Shown in pieces: positions 22,268 to 30,547 of a stretch of DNA of 60,000 nucleotides. The notes under the pieces were generated by a model. It was not told where the DNA came from. It did not search any database and worked only from the letters and a program-made list of their open reading frames with translations. A program made the position numbers and the translations under genes. Location of the stretch: the NCBI GenBank assembly GCA_030704615.1, contig CM060732.1, forward strand, positions 68,431,053-68,491,052. Direction: 5' to 3'. Within the stretch, counting starts at the first letter, position 1, and each line of letters starts with the position of its first letter. This DNA is from Takakia lepidozioides (Eukaryota > Streptophyta > Takakiopsida > Takakiales > Takakiaceae).

Positions 22268-25200
22268 TTGAGTGTCAACACGGAGGTGCCACTAGTTGCT
22301 GGGGACAGTGCCGGTTCGAGCACTAGCGATACTAGTGGGTACACGAGACGAGGTGTGCGGTTTAGGCCACCTTCACCTCCTGTGTCTTCTACGGAAGGTT
22401 CTGATTCGGATTGTGAATCGGGAGGACTCATACCGGCGGTGCAAGTTGTTTCTTTGCCATTGTTGTGGGACACAATGGAGGAGATGTATGGAGCTACCAA
22501 GGGGCCACGAAGGTACTCTGGGGCGGTGGGCACCATTGAGTTGGATGATTTTATCCAAGAGTTTGATAGTTGGTGTGATTTGCAGCAAATGCGCAATCCA
22601 CAACTATTTACGCCGTTCATGGCATGGAAAGGGCTGTTTCAGCACCTTGAGGGGCCGCCTATGGATGATTACCATGAGTTCAGGCGGGGGCATGAGGTTG
22701 AGATCGAGGAGTGGAGGATGTACTGGTCACCCGACTATGTCTCCATCACTAGGGGCACTAGAGCCACGAGGGCAGTGGCTACACCTGCCGCTGCACCGGC
22801 AGCTTCAGCAAGCAGCAGTGGGACTGGTGGTATAGTAGCTACGACGTCCACCCAAGCCACTACCGCACCAGCACTAGCACCCGTGCCTGCCTTCAACCCT
22901 GTCGTGGAGTTCTTCGAAGAGTTGAGAGGGAACTACCAAGGGGTGAGGACAGAGAAGTTGCGGAGCTTGCAAGAGTTCCAACGGAAGCCGACCGAGAGCT
23001 TGAGGGAGGCTTTCACTCGCATGAGGCGCTTGATAAATGTAACCCAAGGGGTTACGGAAGCTCAGGCAGTCCAATTCTGGTATGGGATATTGGACAAGGA
23101 GCTGAGGAGAAAGGTGCGGGATGCAACTCTCCTACAAGCGGCCCAACCCACCTTAGCAAATGTGTTTTTGCTGGCAGAGCGGATAGAGCTCAACATGGTG
23201 GAGGAACGAGTGGTCATGGTGGGATTTGCTAAGGAGACACCACGGGGTAGTGGTGCTCCTAGCCAACCACCACCTCAACGTGCTCAAGGCAACAAGGGGG
23301 CTCAGGTGAAGCTCAGGGAAGGGCAGAAAGGACCTCAGATGCAGGGGTCTCTCCCTTCATTTGCTGGCCAACAACGGGCGGATGTGGTGTGCTGGACATG
23401 TGGAGGACCCCATGTCAAGAAGGATTGTCCAGAGGGAGGCAAAGGGCCGGCACATGCACAGCCTGCACAGTTACAGTGTGGGCATTGTGGCAAACACGGG
23501 CATGGAGAGGCTCAGTGTTATGGTTTGCATCCTGAGTTGTGCCCAGGCCAGTTCCAAGGGAACAATGGTGGCCGGGGGCGAGGTGGAGCAGCCCAGAGGG
23601 GACGAGGTGGCCAGCCACGAGGTGCAGGCCAAGGGCAAGCTCAACGTGGCCAAGGACGCGGAGGTCAGGGTGTTGACCAAGGCATGGCCAACCGGCTTCA
23701 GCAGCTAGAGCAGAGGCTCGCTGCCATGGCTACAGCTCAGGTGGTACCGGCTCTAAGGTCGGATGGTCCACCTCCTGCTCCTGAGGGAGGAGATATGGGA
23801 GGCATGGGATTCATGTGTGGAGCAGCACTACCACTAGTGCAGGTGGAGTCTGCTGCAGCCGTGACTCGAGGAGCAGCACGAGTTCCTGAGCCACGAGGTG
23901 CAGAGGTGGAGTTGGATCCACAGCGTGGGGAGGCAAGCCGTCAGGCTAGGCTTCCTCAGTCATTCACATTGGCGGAGACAGTGTCGACGCCATCCATGGC
24001 ACCTAGTTCTCGCCCGACTGTTACCGAGGCGGAGGTCACTATGCCATTGGGGAGAGCTACACAGGTAGCACCACTACCTAGTGTTGCCAAGGCTATGGCA
24101 GCTAGTGTGCTGCTAGGAGCGGCCACATCTGTGTGCCAGGCTCCATTGTTCTCGGCTACCATGATTGCGACGCCGGGGGTAAGACCAGCTGAGGTGTTCA
24201 GGCTGGCAGCTACACTCTGTGAGAGTGGGGAGGTTACTTCATCTTCTGCGGAGATAGTGGGAGGTGTAGTGCCGGAGGGATCCTCGGATTTGAGGGTCAA
24301 GACTGCCACGGCTGCGCCATGGCAAGCTGCAGCTGCCAGGTTGATGGAGCTGCCAGCTAGGCCAGCCATTGAGCGCGCCATGGTGACACCTGGAGTTGTC
24401 ATGTTAGACAACCAGGATGGCATTTTCTGTTTGAGTGGACCGGCAGGCAAGAGGTACCGGCCACTGCGAGTCTTGTTGGACTCGGGAGCTCAGCCACTGA
24501 TGCTGGGCAGAGCTGCTATTGCAGGCTTGGGCCTCACGGAGGCGGATATGGAGCCTTGTCCTTTCCAGATACAGACGTCTCTCGGAGGATCGGAGCAGGC
24601 TCGGGGCATGACACGGCATGAGTTGGCTATCAGACTACGGCCGGATCACCCTACAGATGGCTCAGTGATGCGAGCCAAGGCCATTGTGACAGACGCAGTC
24701 TCATACGATGTCCTGGTTGGTGGGGCAGTGTTGTACCCCATGGGCTTCACCCTGGATTTTTGGGAGGAGTCAGCTTCCTATAGGCCTGCATGGCAGTCAG
24801 GGGAGGGCCGGCGTGCGCAGCTCCCTGTGACGTTCATAGGAGGAGTTGCGGTTGCCCAGCGAGGCAAGATGCCGACACTAGCAGCATTCACAGCGGCAGT
24901 GAGTTGGCCTAGAGAGTTGCTTGAGGGCAATGCTCATTCAGAGGATGTACCACCTTCGGGAGAGCAGGATGACATGTATGGTATGGCGGAGTTGCCTACC
25001 ATGGTTGCTCAGACTCCATTGTGGGGCACGAGCAAGGATTTGCAGCGGGATGCTGATCGACGGGTGCAACAAGCCTGGGTGGAGGCTTTTGTACCGTCAG
25101 GAGAGGAGGAGAGTGTGGAGATTGCACCAGGACCACCTCAATTGTCTCCATTGGACACCACACCTATTGTGTGGCAGTCTCCGGATGAAGGCATTTGTCT

Positions 25201-26440
25201 TCTGGACTTGTTTGGCGGGATCAGCACCGGATTGGCTGCTGTGTTACAGGCAGGTGTACGAGTTCGGCGTTACCTGTATATGGAGAGGGATGAGACTGCA
25301 CGACGCGTTTCACTTCGCCATGTTGCTCAGTTGGTGCAGCGGTACCCTGAGTTGTTGTCTGTGTCTGCAATTCGTGGATATCAGCAGGCCTTGCCAGCAG
25401 ACATTTCGTTGCTGGGGGCGCAGGATTTGGAGCGGGTTGGCTCCATTGATCTGGTAGTGGCAGGTTGGCCCTGCCAAGGGCATTCATCAGCCGGGCATGG
25501 CAATGGATTGCGAGACTCGAGGTCGGGTCTGTTTTGGGAGATGGTGCGGGTTTTGCGCCACTTGCAGCTTCATCAAGCTGTATCTCCAGCATACATCTTG
25601 GAGAATGTGCCACTGATGGGCAATTCTCGGGCCAGGGTGATGGCCAGTGTGCATCAAGTCCGGTCGTGGCTTGGGTCAGCAGTGTTGCTGGATGCAGCTA
25701 CAGTGGGGTCACGGGCTCATCGTCCACGGCTATGGTGGACTAACATGATGCCACCTGCACTGCTCAAGCGTGCATTTGATGGGGTGCAGCGGCCAGCACA
25801 TCTCACAGTGGATAACATTCTGGACACAGGGAGGCAGTCTCAACGTGTGAGACACGATGACCGTTCGCCTTTGGCAGTGGTCAACAAGGTGGGTCAACCA
25901 CGAGCAGCATTACCTACACTGCTCAGCTTCCCAGGATCGCATGCTTTCCGGGATAGTGGACCTGGCCTCCTGTGGGATGCTCAGTTGCAGCAGTTAGTGG
26001 AGCCTAATGCTGACGAGCGTGAGCGGGCAATGGGTTTTACCACTGGTACCACGGCGGTGTCGTCTCTTTCTGAGGCATCACGTCGTCAAGTGTTGGGGCA
26101 AGCAATGGATCTCAATTGCTTGACCTGGATTATCAGCTTGGCTCTAGCTGAGCAACGCAGAGTGCGGAATACACTTCCCTCAATGGTCTCTCTGCCTACC
26201 GAGACGGTACAGGCAGTGAGTGGGGGCGAGCATATGAGGACCACGGGGTGCATGCATCCATGGCACACGTGGGAGGTGCTCGAGGTTCAGAGGGAGTTGG
26301 CAGCCAAGGCGGCTGTGATGGATGAGGTTGGGGATTCTTCTCGAGTTGAGGAGGTCCTCAAGGATGAGATGATGGGGCAGGATGATGCCTTGTCATTGAC
26401 TGAGCAGGTAGGGAGTACTGCTCAAGAGGTTGCAGCATAG
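22268..26440 (+). CDS. Gag - zinc knuckles - aspartic protease - DNMT3-like cytosine-5 methyltransferase polyprotein
   Basis: 1390 codons. Gag capsid-like region about residues 70-300; two zinc knuckles at about 375-417 (CWTCGGPHVKKDC, CGHCGKHGHGEAQC); aspartic protease LLDSGAQ with Asp738; then a full cytosine-5 methyltransferase from residue 978 on: motif I DLFGGISTG (Asp980), motif IV WPCQGHS with catalytic Cys1069, motif VI ENVPLMG (Glu1112), AHRPRLWW, and a closing ERAMGF...LGQAMDLN block. The order and the AHRPRLWW block are closest in style to DNMT3/DRM-type enzymes; none of the invariant residues checked is missing. No in-frame ATG precedes residue 70 although the upstream sequence is conserved in copy C, so the start is a spliced leader or a non-AUG codon. 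The frame ends at the UAG at 26438. Confidence 0.9.
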   Translation: MSVNTEVPLVAGDSAGSSTSDTSGYTRRGVRFRPPSPPVSSTEGSDSDCESGGLIPAVQVVSLPLLWDTMEEMYGATKGPRRYSGAVGTIELDDFIQEFDSWCDLQQMRNPQLFTPFMAWKGLFQHLEGPPMDDYHEFRRGHEVEIEEWRMYWSPDYVSITRGTRATRAVATPAAAPAASASSSGTGGIVATTSTQATTAPALAPVPAFNPVVEFFEELRGNYQGVRTEKLRSLQEFQRKPTESLREAFTRMRRLINVTQGVTEAQAVQFWYGILDKELRRKVRDATLLQAAQPTLANVFLLAERIELNMVEERVVMVGFAKETPRGSGAPSQPPPQRAQGNKGAQVKLREGQKGPQMQGSLPSFAGQQRADVVCWTCGGPHVKKDCPEGGKGPAHAQPAQLQCGHCGKHGHGEAQCYGLHPELCPGQFQGNNGGRGRGGAAQRGRGGQPRGAGQGQAQRGQGRGGQGVDQGMANRLQQLEQRLAAMATAQVVPALRSDGPPPAPEGGDMGGMGFMCGAALPLVQVESAAAVTRGAARVPEPRGAEVELDPQRGEASRQARLPQSFTLAETVSTPSMAPSSRPTVTEAEVTMPLGRATQVAPLPSVAKAMAASVLLGAATSVCQAPLFSATMIATPGVRPAEVFRLAATLCESGEVTSSSAEIVGGVVPEGSSDLRVKTATAAPWQAAAARLMELPARPAIERAMVTPGVVMLDNQDGIFCLSGPAGKRYRPLRVLLDSGAQPLMLGRAAIAGLGLTEADMEPCPFQIQTSLGGSEQARGMTRHELAIRLRPDHPTDGSVMRAKAIVTDAVSYDVLVGGAVLYPMGFTLDFWEESASYRPAWQSGEGRRAQLPVTFIGGVAVAQRGKMPTLAAFTAAVSWPRELLEGNAHSEDVPPSGEQDDMYGMAELPTMVAQTPLWGTSKDLQRDADRRVQQAWVEAFVPSGEEESVEIAPGPPQLSPLDTTPIVWQSPDEGICLLDLFGGISTGLAAVLQAGVRVRRYLYMERDETARRVSLRHVAQLVQRYPELLSVSAIRGYQQALPADISLLGAQDLERVGSIDLVVAGWPCQGHSSAGHGNGLRDSRSGLFWEMVRVLRHLQLHQAVSPAYILENVPLMGNSRARVMASVHQVRSWLGSAVLLDAATVGSRAHRPRLWWTNMMPPALLKRAFDGVQRPAHLTVDNILDTGRQSQRVRHDDRSPLAVVNKVGQPRAALPTLLSFPGSHAFRDSGPGLLWDAQLQQLVEPNADERERAMGFTTGTTAVSSLSEASRRQVLGQAMDLNCLTWIISLALAEQRRVRNTLPSMVSLPTETVQAVSGGEHMRTTGCMHPWHTWEVLEVQRELAAKAAVMDEVGDSSRVEEVLKDEMMGQDDALSLTEQVGSTAQEVAA

Positions 26441-26446
26441 CAACCA
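26438..26446 (+). promoter_or_regulatory. Putative stop-codon readthrough site, UAG-CAA-CCA
   Basis: The first polyprotein ends in TAG followed by CAACCA, which fits the UAG-CAR-YYA readthrough context known from tobamoviruses. The downstream pol frame is the same frame and stays open from 26441. Copy B keeps the same nine bases (5784-5776, minus strand). Readthrough at some percent would make a Gag-Pol fusion from one RNA. Confidence 0.7.
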
Positions 26447-29400
26447 CGGGACGCGTCCTCTACCTCTAAGCCCACTGGACTTAAGGTTGTAGTTACGGAG
26501 GACAATTGGGAGCCTGACATTGGACCCATTGTCACCGGAGGAGAGAGACGACGTATATGGCGGTTCCTGAGGGCTTACAGGAATTGCTTTGCCTTCAGTT
26601 TGAAGGACTTGGGAGCACTGAAGGGTCAAGAGATCCGTATTGAGTTGGCCACTGACACGCCAATCTTTCGGAGACCCTATAGATACAGTGACATGGAGAG
26701 GTCTTTGATTCAGATGAGGACTCAAGATCTCTGGGAGGCAGGTTTGGTGGAGCTCTCTGGTGGAGAGTATGCTTCAGCCACAGTGATGCCAGCCAAGAAG
26801 GATGTCTATGGCAATTGGACGGAGAGACGTATGTGCGGTGATTACCGGCCTGTAAATCGTCAGACCAAGTCCGATAAGTATGCCATGCCAACACCAGAGG
26901 AGATCTTTGATGCCATCGGGCATGCTAAGGCCTTTAGCACTTTGGATTTACGATCCGGATATCACCAGTTGCCAATCAAGGAGGCGGACAAGCAGAAGAC
27001 GGCATTCTGGGGGATCAATGAGCACGGCAAGGATTGCCTATATCAGTGGCGGTTCTTACCATTTGGGCTTAAGAATGCTCCTGCAGAGTTTCAGAGAGTC
27101 ATGGATAGGATTCTAGCAGGGGTGGACTTTGCTCGGTGCTACATAGATGACATCATCATCTTTAGTGTTACGATGGAGGAGCATGAGAGACACCTTCAGG
27201 TGGTATTGGAGCGCTTGAGAGCGCACAGATTGAAGTTGCATCCGGGGAAGTGCAAGTTTTTCCACAACCAGATTGAGTATCTGGGTCACATGATATATCC
27301 TGGAGGATTGGGGGTACAGCAGACTAAGGTAGAGGCCATTGCACAAATTCCACGCCCCACGGATGTGAGCCGAGTTCGAGCGTTCATGGGGTTGGCAAAC
27401 TATTATAGACGGTTTGTCAAGGGATTTAGTACCATTGCAAAGGCTCTAACCAAGCTGACCAAGGTGGACCAGGAGTGGCAGTGGGAAGATGAGCAGGAAC
27501 GAGCTTTTCAAGAGCTCAAGGCGAGGTTGACCTCGGCGCCTATCTTGAGACGACCTATCAGGGGGCGTCCCTTTCAGCTGCATACGGATTGGAGCATGCT
27601 GGGGCTTGGAGCGGTGCTCACACAGGTGGATGATGAGGGAAGAGAGTTCGTAGTGGCTTACGCTAGCCGCTCGAACAACGCTGCAGAGGCTAAGTACAGC
27701 TCATATGAGGGAGAGTGCTTAGCTGCAGTGTGGGCCGTGGCACACTTCAGGTGCTATCTATACGGCAATCTTTTCACCCTTGTCACGGATCACCAGCCAC
27801 TCAAGTGGTTGATGGAGTCAGACAAGCTTACAGGGAAGCTTGCACGGTGGGCACTTATACTCCAGGAATATGACTTTCAGGTTGTGCATCGACCGGGTTT
27901 TGTCAATCGGGATGCGGATGGATTGAGTCGCAATCCATGCATGAGCCAGCAGGATGACACTGGAGCTCGGTGGCATGGTGAGACGGACGAGGAGATGGTG
28001 CCGGGATGGCACGCATCTGCATTTTTGTGTATCTTGGCATCGGGAGGTCAGATTGGACCTACAACAGGGATGACTGTAGACGGAGTGTCTGAGGACCCTG
28101 AGGCTAGTGATGAGCTAGGTGGTGCCAGAGATATACATGAGGATTCGGCTGTGTTGGACTACCTCCGCACGGGAGACACGGCAGCCATTGTGACTGCCAA
28201 GGAGAGGGATCGGATCCTGCAACGAGCCAAGAGGTTCAAGTGGGAGGGGATACACCTACTTCGAGTGTGGGAGGGTGGTCGGGTGAGGATTGTGCCTCAC
28301 CCCACACAGCGTGCACGGTTAGTGCGGCATGCCCATGAGGAGTTGGGGCATTTTGGAGTGCGACGCACTCACAGTTTACTGCAGGGGCAGTATTGGTGGC
28401 GTGGTATGCATACAGAGGTGCAACAGTTTGTGGCTAGGTGCATGGTGTGTGACAGGGTGCGTGCTTCATTCAACGCCCCTACACCACAGTTGCATCCTTT
28501 ACCTATCATGGGATTGGGCTACAGGTGGAGTCTTGACTTCGCAGGACCGTTGCCACTGACTATGCGCCACCACAGATATGTGTTGGTGATGGTGGAGCAC
28601 TTCTCCAAGTGGATTGAGTTGGTTCCATTGCCTGACAAGGCTAGTGAGGGGGCTACGTATGCATTCTTGGATCGTGTGCTTAGCCGATTTGGTGCTCCAG
28701 CTGAGGTACTCACGGACCAAGGGAGAGAGTTCTTGGGGGAGTTTCAGGCTTTGTGTGATAAAGCCTTGATCGACCACCGCACCACTTCTCGGGATCATCC
28801 TGAGGCCGATGGCTTAGCAGAGAGAGTTGTTCAGACGGTGAAGAGGGGTTTGCGCAAGTATGGCTTGCAGAAGGGACACCTAGGAGATTGGGATCTTCAG
28901 GTTCCTTGGTTAGCCATGGGCTACAGGTTCAGCAAACAAGCATCACTTGCCTCCTTCTCACCATATTTCCTTCTCTTTGGCCGAGAGCCGGATTTGCCTG
29001 CAGCCATTCGTAGGGACACTGCTCAAGTCCTTAACCTTGACGATCCGGACGTGTGGGTACGTGCATGTGATCAGCGTGCAGAGTTGTTCAAGAAAGTCAT
29101 GCCCATGGCTTTTGAGAACCTTGCCATTGCACAACACCGTGATACGTTGAGGTATGCTACTATACGTGGTGGAGGATATCGTCCTGGGGTTCGGAGGTTT
29201 AGCCCTGGTGACTATGTTTATTTGCAGCAGACTGCTCCTACGACTCTGGATGTTACTGCAGGGCGTGTTATTCTGAGGGTTCGAGAGGTGTTGCCCTCAG
29301 GGGTCCTGATCTTGGAGGGTCGGGATGGCATGACTTGGAAGGACCATGTGCGTAATTGTGCGCCATGTCACCTTCCCAATGTCGATGGCAGAGTTGACCC

Positions 29401-29575
29401 AAACTTGGCAGTGGTACCTGCAGGTTTGAGGTGCATGCTCTGTGGGTCTGCCAAAGGGGCAGCCACCATGCTGGTGTGTGATCGATGCTCAAGGGGTTGG
29501 CATATGGGATGCTTGACACCACCTCTTGAGAAGGTTCCTGACGGAGATTGGTTGTGTCCACACTGCTTGGGATAG
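26441..29575 (+). CDS. Pol: reverse transcriptase, RNase H, integrase and C-terminal PHD finger
   Basis: 1044 codons in the frame of the upstream polyprotein, with no ATG close to the start, so it is probably made by readthrough. RT with LPFGLKNAPAEFQ and YIDDIII (27140); RNase H beginning FQLHTDWSMLGLGAV; integrase with H-H-C-C zinc domain (HAHEELGHFG, CMVCDRV), core SLDFAGPLP, LTDQGREFLGE and DHPEADGLAERVV giving D, D and E. A beta-rich linker (GDYVYLQQ) follows. The last 50 residues are a C4HC3 PHD finger: CMLC, VCDRC, GWHMGC, DWLCPHC (29431-29570). Chromoviruses have a chromodomain here; a PHD finger would bind histone H3 tails and could steer integration. All catalytic residues are present. 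Confidence 0.9.
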   Translation, partial: QPRDASSTSKPTGLKVVVTEDNWEPDIGPIVTGGERRRIWRFLRAYRNCFAFSLKDLGALKGQEIRIELATDTPIFRRPYRYSDMERSLIQMRTQDLWEAGLVELSGGEYASATVMPAKKDVYGNWTERRMCGDYRPVNRQTKSDKYAMPTPEEIFDAIGHAKAFSTLDLRSGYHQLPIKEADKQKTAFWGINEHGKDCLYQWRFLPFGLKNAPAEFQRVMDRILAGVDFARCYIDDIIIFSVTMEEHERHLQVVLERLRAHRLKLHPGKCKFFHNQIEYLGHMIYPGGLGVQQTKVEAIAQIPRPTDVSRVRAFMGLANYYRRFVKGFSTIAKALTKLTKVDQEWQWEDEQERAFQELKARLTSAPILRRPIRGRPFQLHTDWSMLGLGAVLTQVDDEGREFVVAYASRSNNAAEAKYSSYEGECLAAVWAVAHFRCYLYGNLFTLVTDHQPLKWLMESDKLTGKLARWALILQEYDFQVVHRPGFVNRDADGLSRNPCMSQQDDTGARWHGETDEEMVPGWHASAFLCILASGGQIGPTTGMTVDGVSEDPEASDELGGARDIHEDSAVLDYLRTGDTAAIVTAKERDRILQRAKRFKWEGIHLLRVWEGGRVRIVPHPTQRARLVRHAHEELGHFGVRRTHSLLQGQYWWRGMHTEVQQFVARCMVCDRVRASFNAPTPQLHPLPIMGLGYRWSLDFAGPLPLTMRHHRYVLVMVEHFSKWIELVPLPDKASEGATYAFLDRVLSRFGAPAEVLTDQGREFLGEFQALCDKALIDHRTTSRDHPEADGLAERVVQTVKRGLRKYGLQKGHLGDWDLQVPWLAMGYRFSKQASLASFSPYFLLFGREPDLPAAIRRDTAQVLNLDDPDVWVRACDQRAELFKKVMPMAFENLAIAQHRDTLRYATIRGGGYRPGVRRFSPGDYVYLQQTAPTTLDVTAGRVILRVREVLPSGVLILEGRDGMTWKDHVRNCAPCHLPNVDGRVDPNLAVVPAGLRCMLCGSAKGAATMLVCDRCSRGWHMGCLTPPLEKVPDGDWLCPHCLG

Positions 29576-29821
29576 TGGCAGTGGACATGACTGGAGGCAG
29601 CTAACAAGACATGGGAGGCCAAGCTCATAGGAGTCAATACATGAGATCCCAAGCTCAAGTTCACAGGTTGCAAGACGGCGACTAACGATGGGGCAACTCT
29701 TGCACCCGGCCTCTTGATCTATCGAGTTTGAGTGTAGTAGGGATAGTGGTGGAGGACTTAGTGAGGCTATGGTCACTATCACATCTTGTGGCTACCTGGA
29801 CTTAGAGGGACCTAAGCACCA

Positions 29822-29834
29822 GCTAGGGGGGCGA
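29822..29834 (+). other. Polypurine tract
   Basis: GCTAGGGGGGCGA directly before the TTGTGTGG start of the right-hand LTR, the normal place for plus-strand priming. It defines where the LTR begins and is therefore key to seeing that the left-hand LTR is incomplete. The 250 bp before it (29576-29821) is untranslated. Confidence 0.7.
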
Positions 29835-30025
29835 TTGTGTGGACTAGTGACTGCCATAGTGGGCAGCGTAGTGGCAGCCTAGTGACTGACTAGTTGTAGC
29901 CTAGTGGTTGGACTAGTGGCTAGACTAGTGGTAGACTAGTGGTATACTAGTGTGTGGTGTGCACATGTGTTGTGTGGTTTTGGACAGCGATGTAGTTGTG
30001 TAGCGATATGTATGCGCACGACAGC
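29835..30025 (+). repeat. Repeat B1 (first 190 bp of the LTR, U3-like)
   Basis: Starts TTGTGTGGACTAGTG and is rich in GACTAGTGG-type short repeats. It is identical, as far as can be read, to 30353-30543. It is the part missing from the left end. Confidence 0.9.
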
Positions 30026-30352
30026 TGTCAAGTTATTTTACCACTAGTGTGAAACTAGCTAGGAAATAGCTAGCTTTTACATATTGACATTTGGGATTGG
30101 CCCAAGTGTCAATCCAGGGGTCAAAGCAGATTTAGGCCCTGGAGTGGTTATCTTCACGGCAAGCGCGGGAGGCTCATCTTTCTCGAGTTGAGCCTCACCG
30201 CGCCTAGCTATGGCGCCGTAGTGTGGATTCCCCATGGCGTGGGGTGCACTTGGCTTGACTTGTATTTGAGTGATGAGGTTATATATGCATGAGTTTATGC
30301 TTCAGCTTTGTGAGCTCGCATGAGCTCGTGCTTGTATTCTTCTTCTTTATCA
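30026..30352 (+). repeat. Repeat A2 (rest of the LTR)
   Basis: Copy of 18510-18836. B1 plus A2 (29836-30352, TG...CA, 517 bp) make the complete LTR defined by the polypurine tract on one side and the primer site on the other. Confidence 0.9.
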
Positions 30353-30543
30353 TTGTGTGGACTAGTGACTGCCATAGTGGGCAGCGTAGTGGCAGCCTAG
30401 TGACTGACTAGTTGTAGCCTAGTGGTTGGACTAGTGGCTAGACTAGTGGTAGACTAGTGGTATACTAGTGTGTGGTGTGCACATGTGTTGTGTGGTTTTG
30501 GACAGCGATGTAGTTGTGTAGCGATATGTATGCGCACGACAGC
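30353..30543 (+). repeat. Repeat B2 (copy of B1 after the LTR)
   Basis: A second copy of B1, following A2 with one extra T at the join. It is the last part of the insertion; MULE intron sequence resumes at 30544. Confidence 0.9.
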
Positions 30544-30547
30544 CTAC

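Larger units (their letters stand above)
18510..30543 (+). mobile_element. Full-length gypsy-type retrotransposon encoding a cytosine methyltransferase and a PHD finger (copy A)
   Basis: The insertion site is known exactly because MULE copy 1 has the empty site at 931-955. The insert runs from TGTCAAG (18510) to GACAGC (30543), with CAGCCT shared on both sides (18504-18509 and 30540-30545), so a duplication of up to 6 bp. Order: repeat A1 (18510-18836), primer-site region, 3.4-kb leader with a 51-bp satellite, Gag-protease-methyltransferase ORF, UAG junction, RT-RNaseH-integrase-PHD ORF, polypurine tract, repeats B1-A2-B2. Both long ORFs are intact, so this is the youngest copy in the window. 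The split repeat layout is discussed under findings. Confidence 0.9.

Noticed and set aside
26600-29575. Separate pol gene starting at a TTG at 26600
   Set aside because: The frame is open from 26441, is shared with the upstream ORF, and similarity between copies A and B extends upstream of 26600; readthrough explains it better.
30026-30541. LTR defined as A2+B2 (TGTCAAG to ACGACA, 516 bp, TG...CA)
   Set aside because: It would leave the polypurine tract and the primer-site region away from the LTR edges; the definition 29836-30352 fits both. Kept as an alternative in the split-repeat finding.
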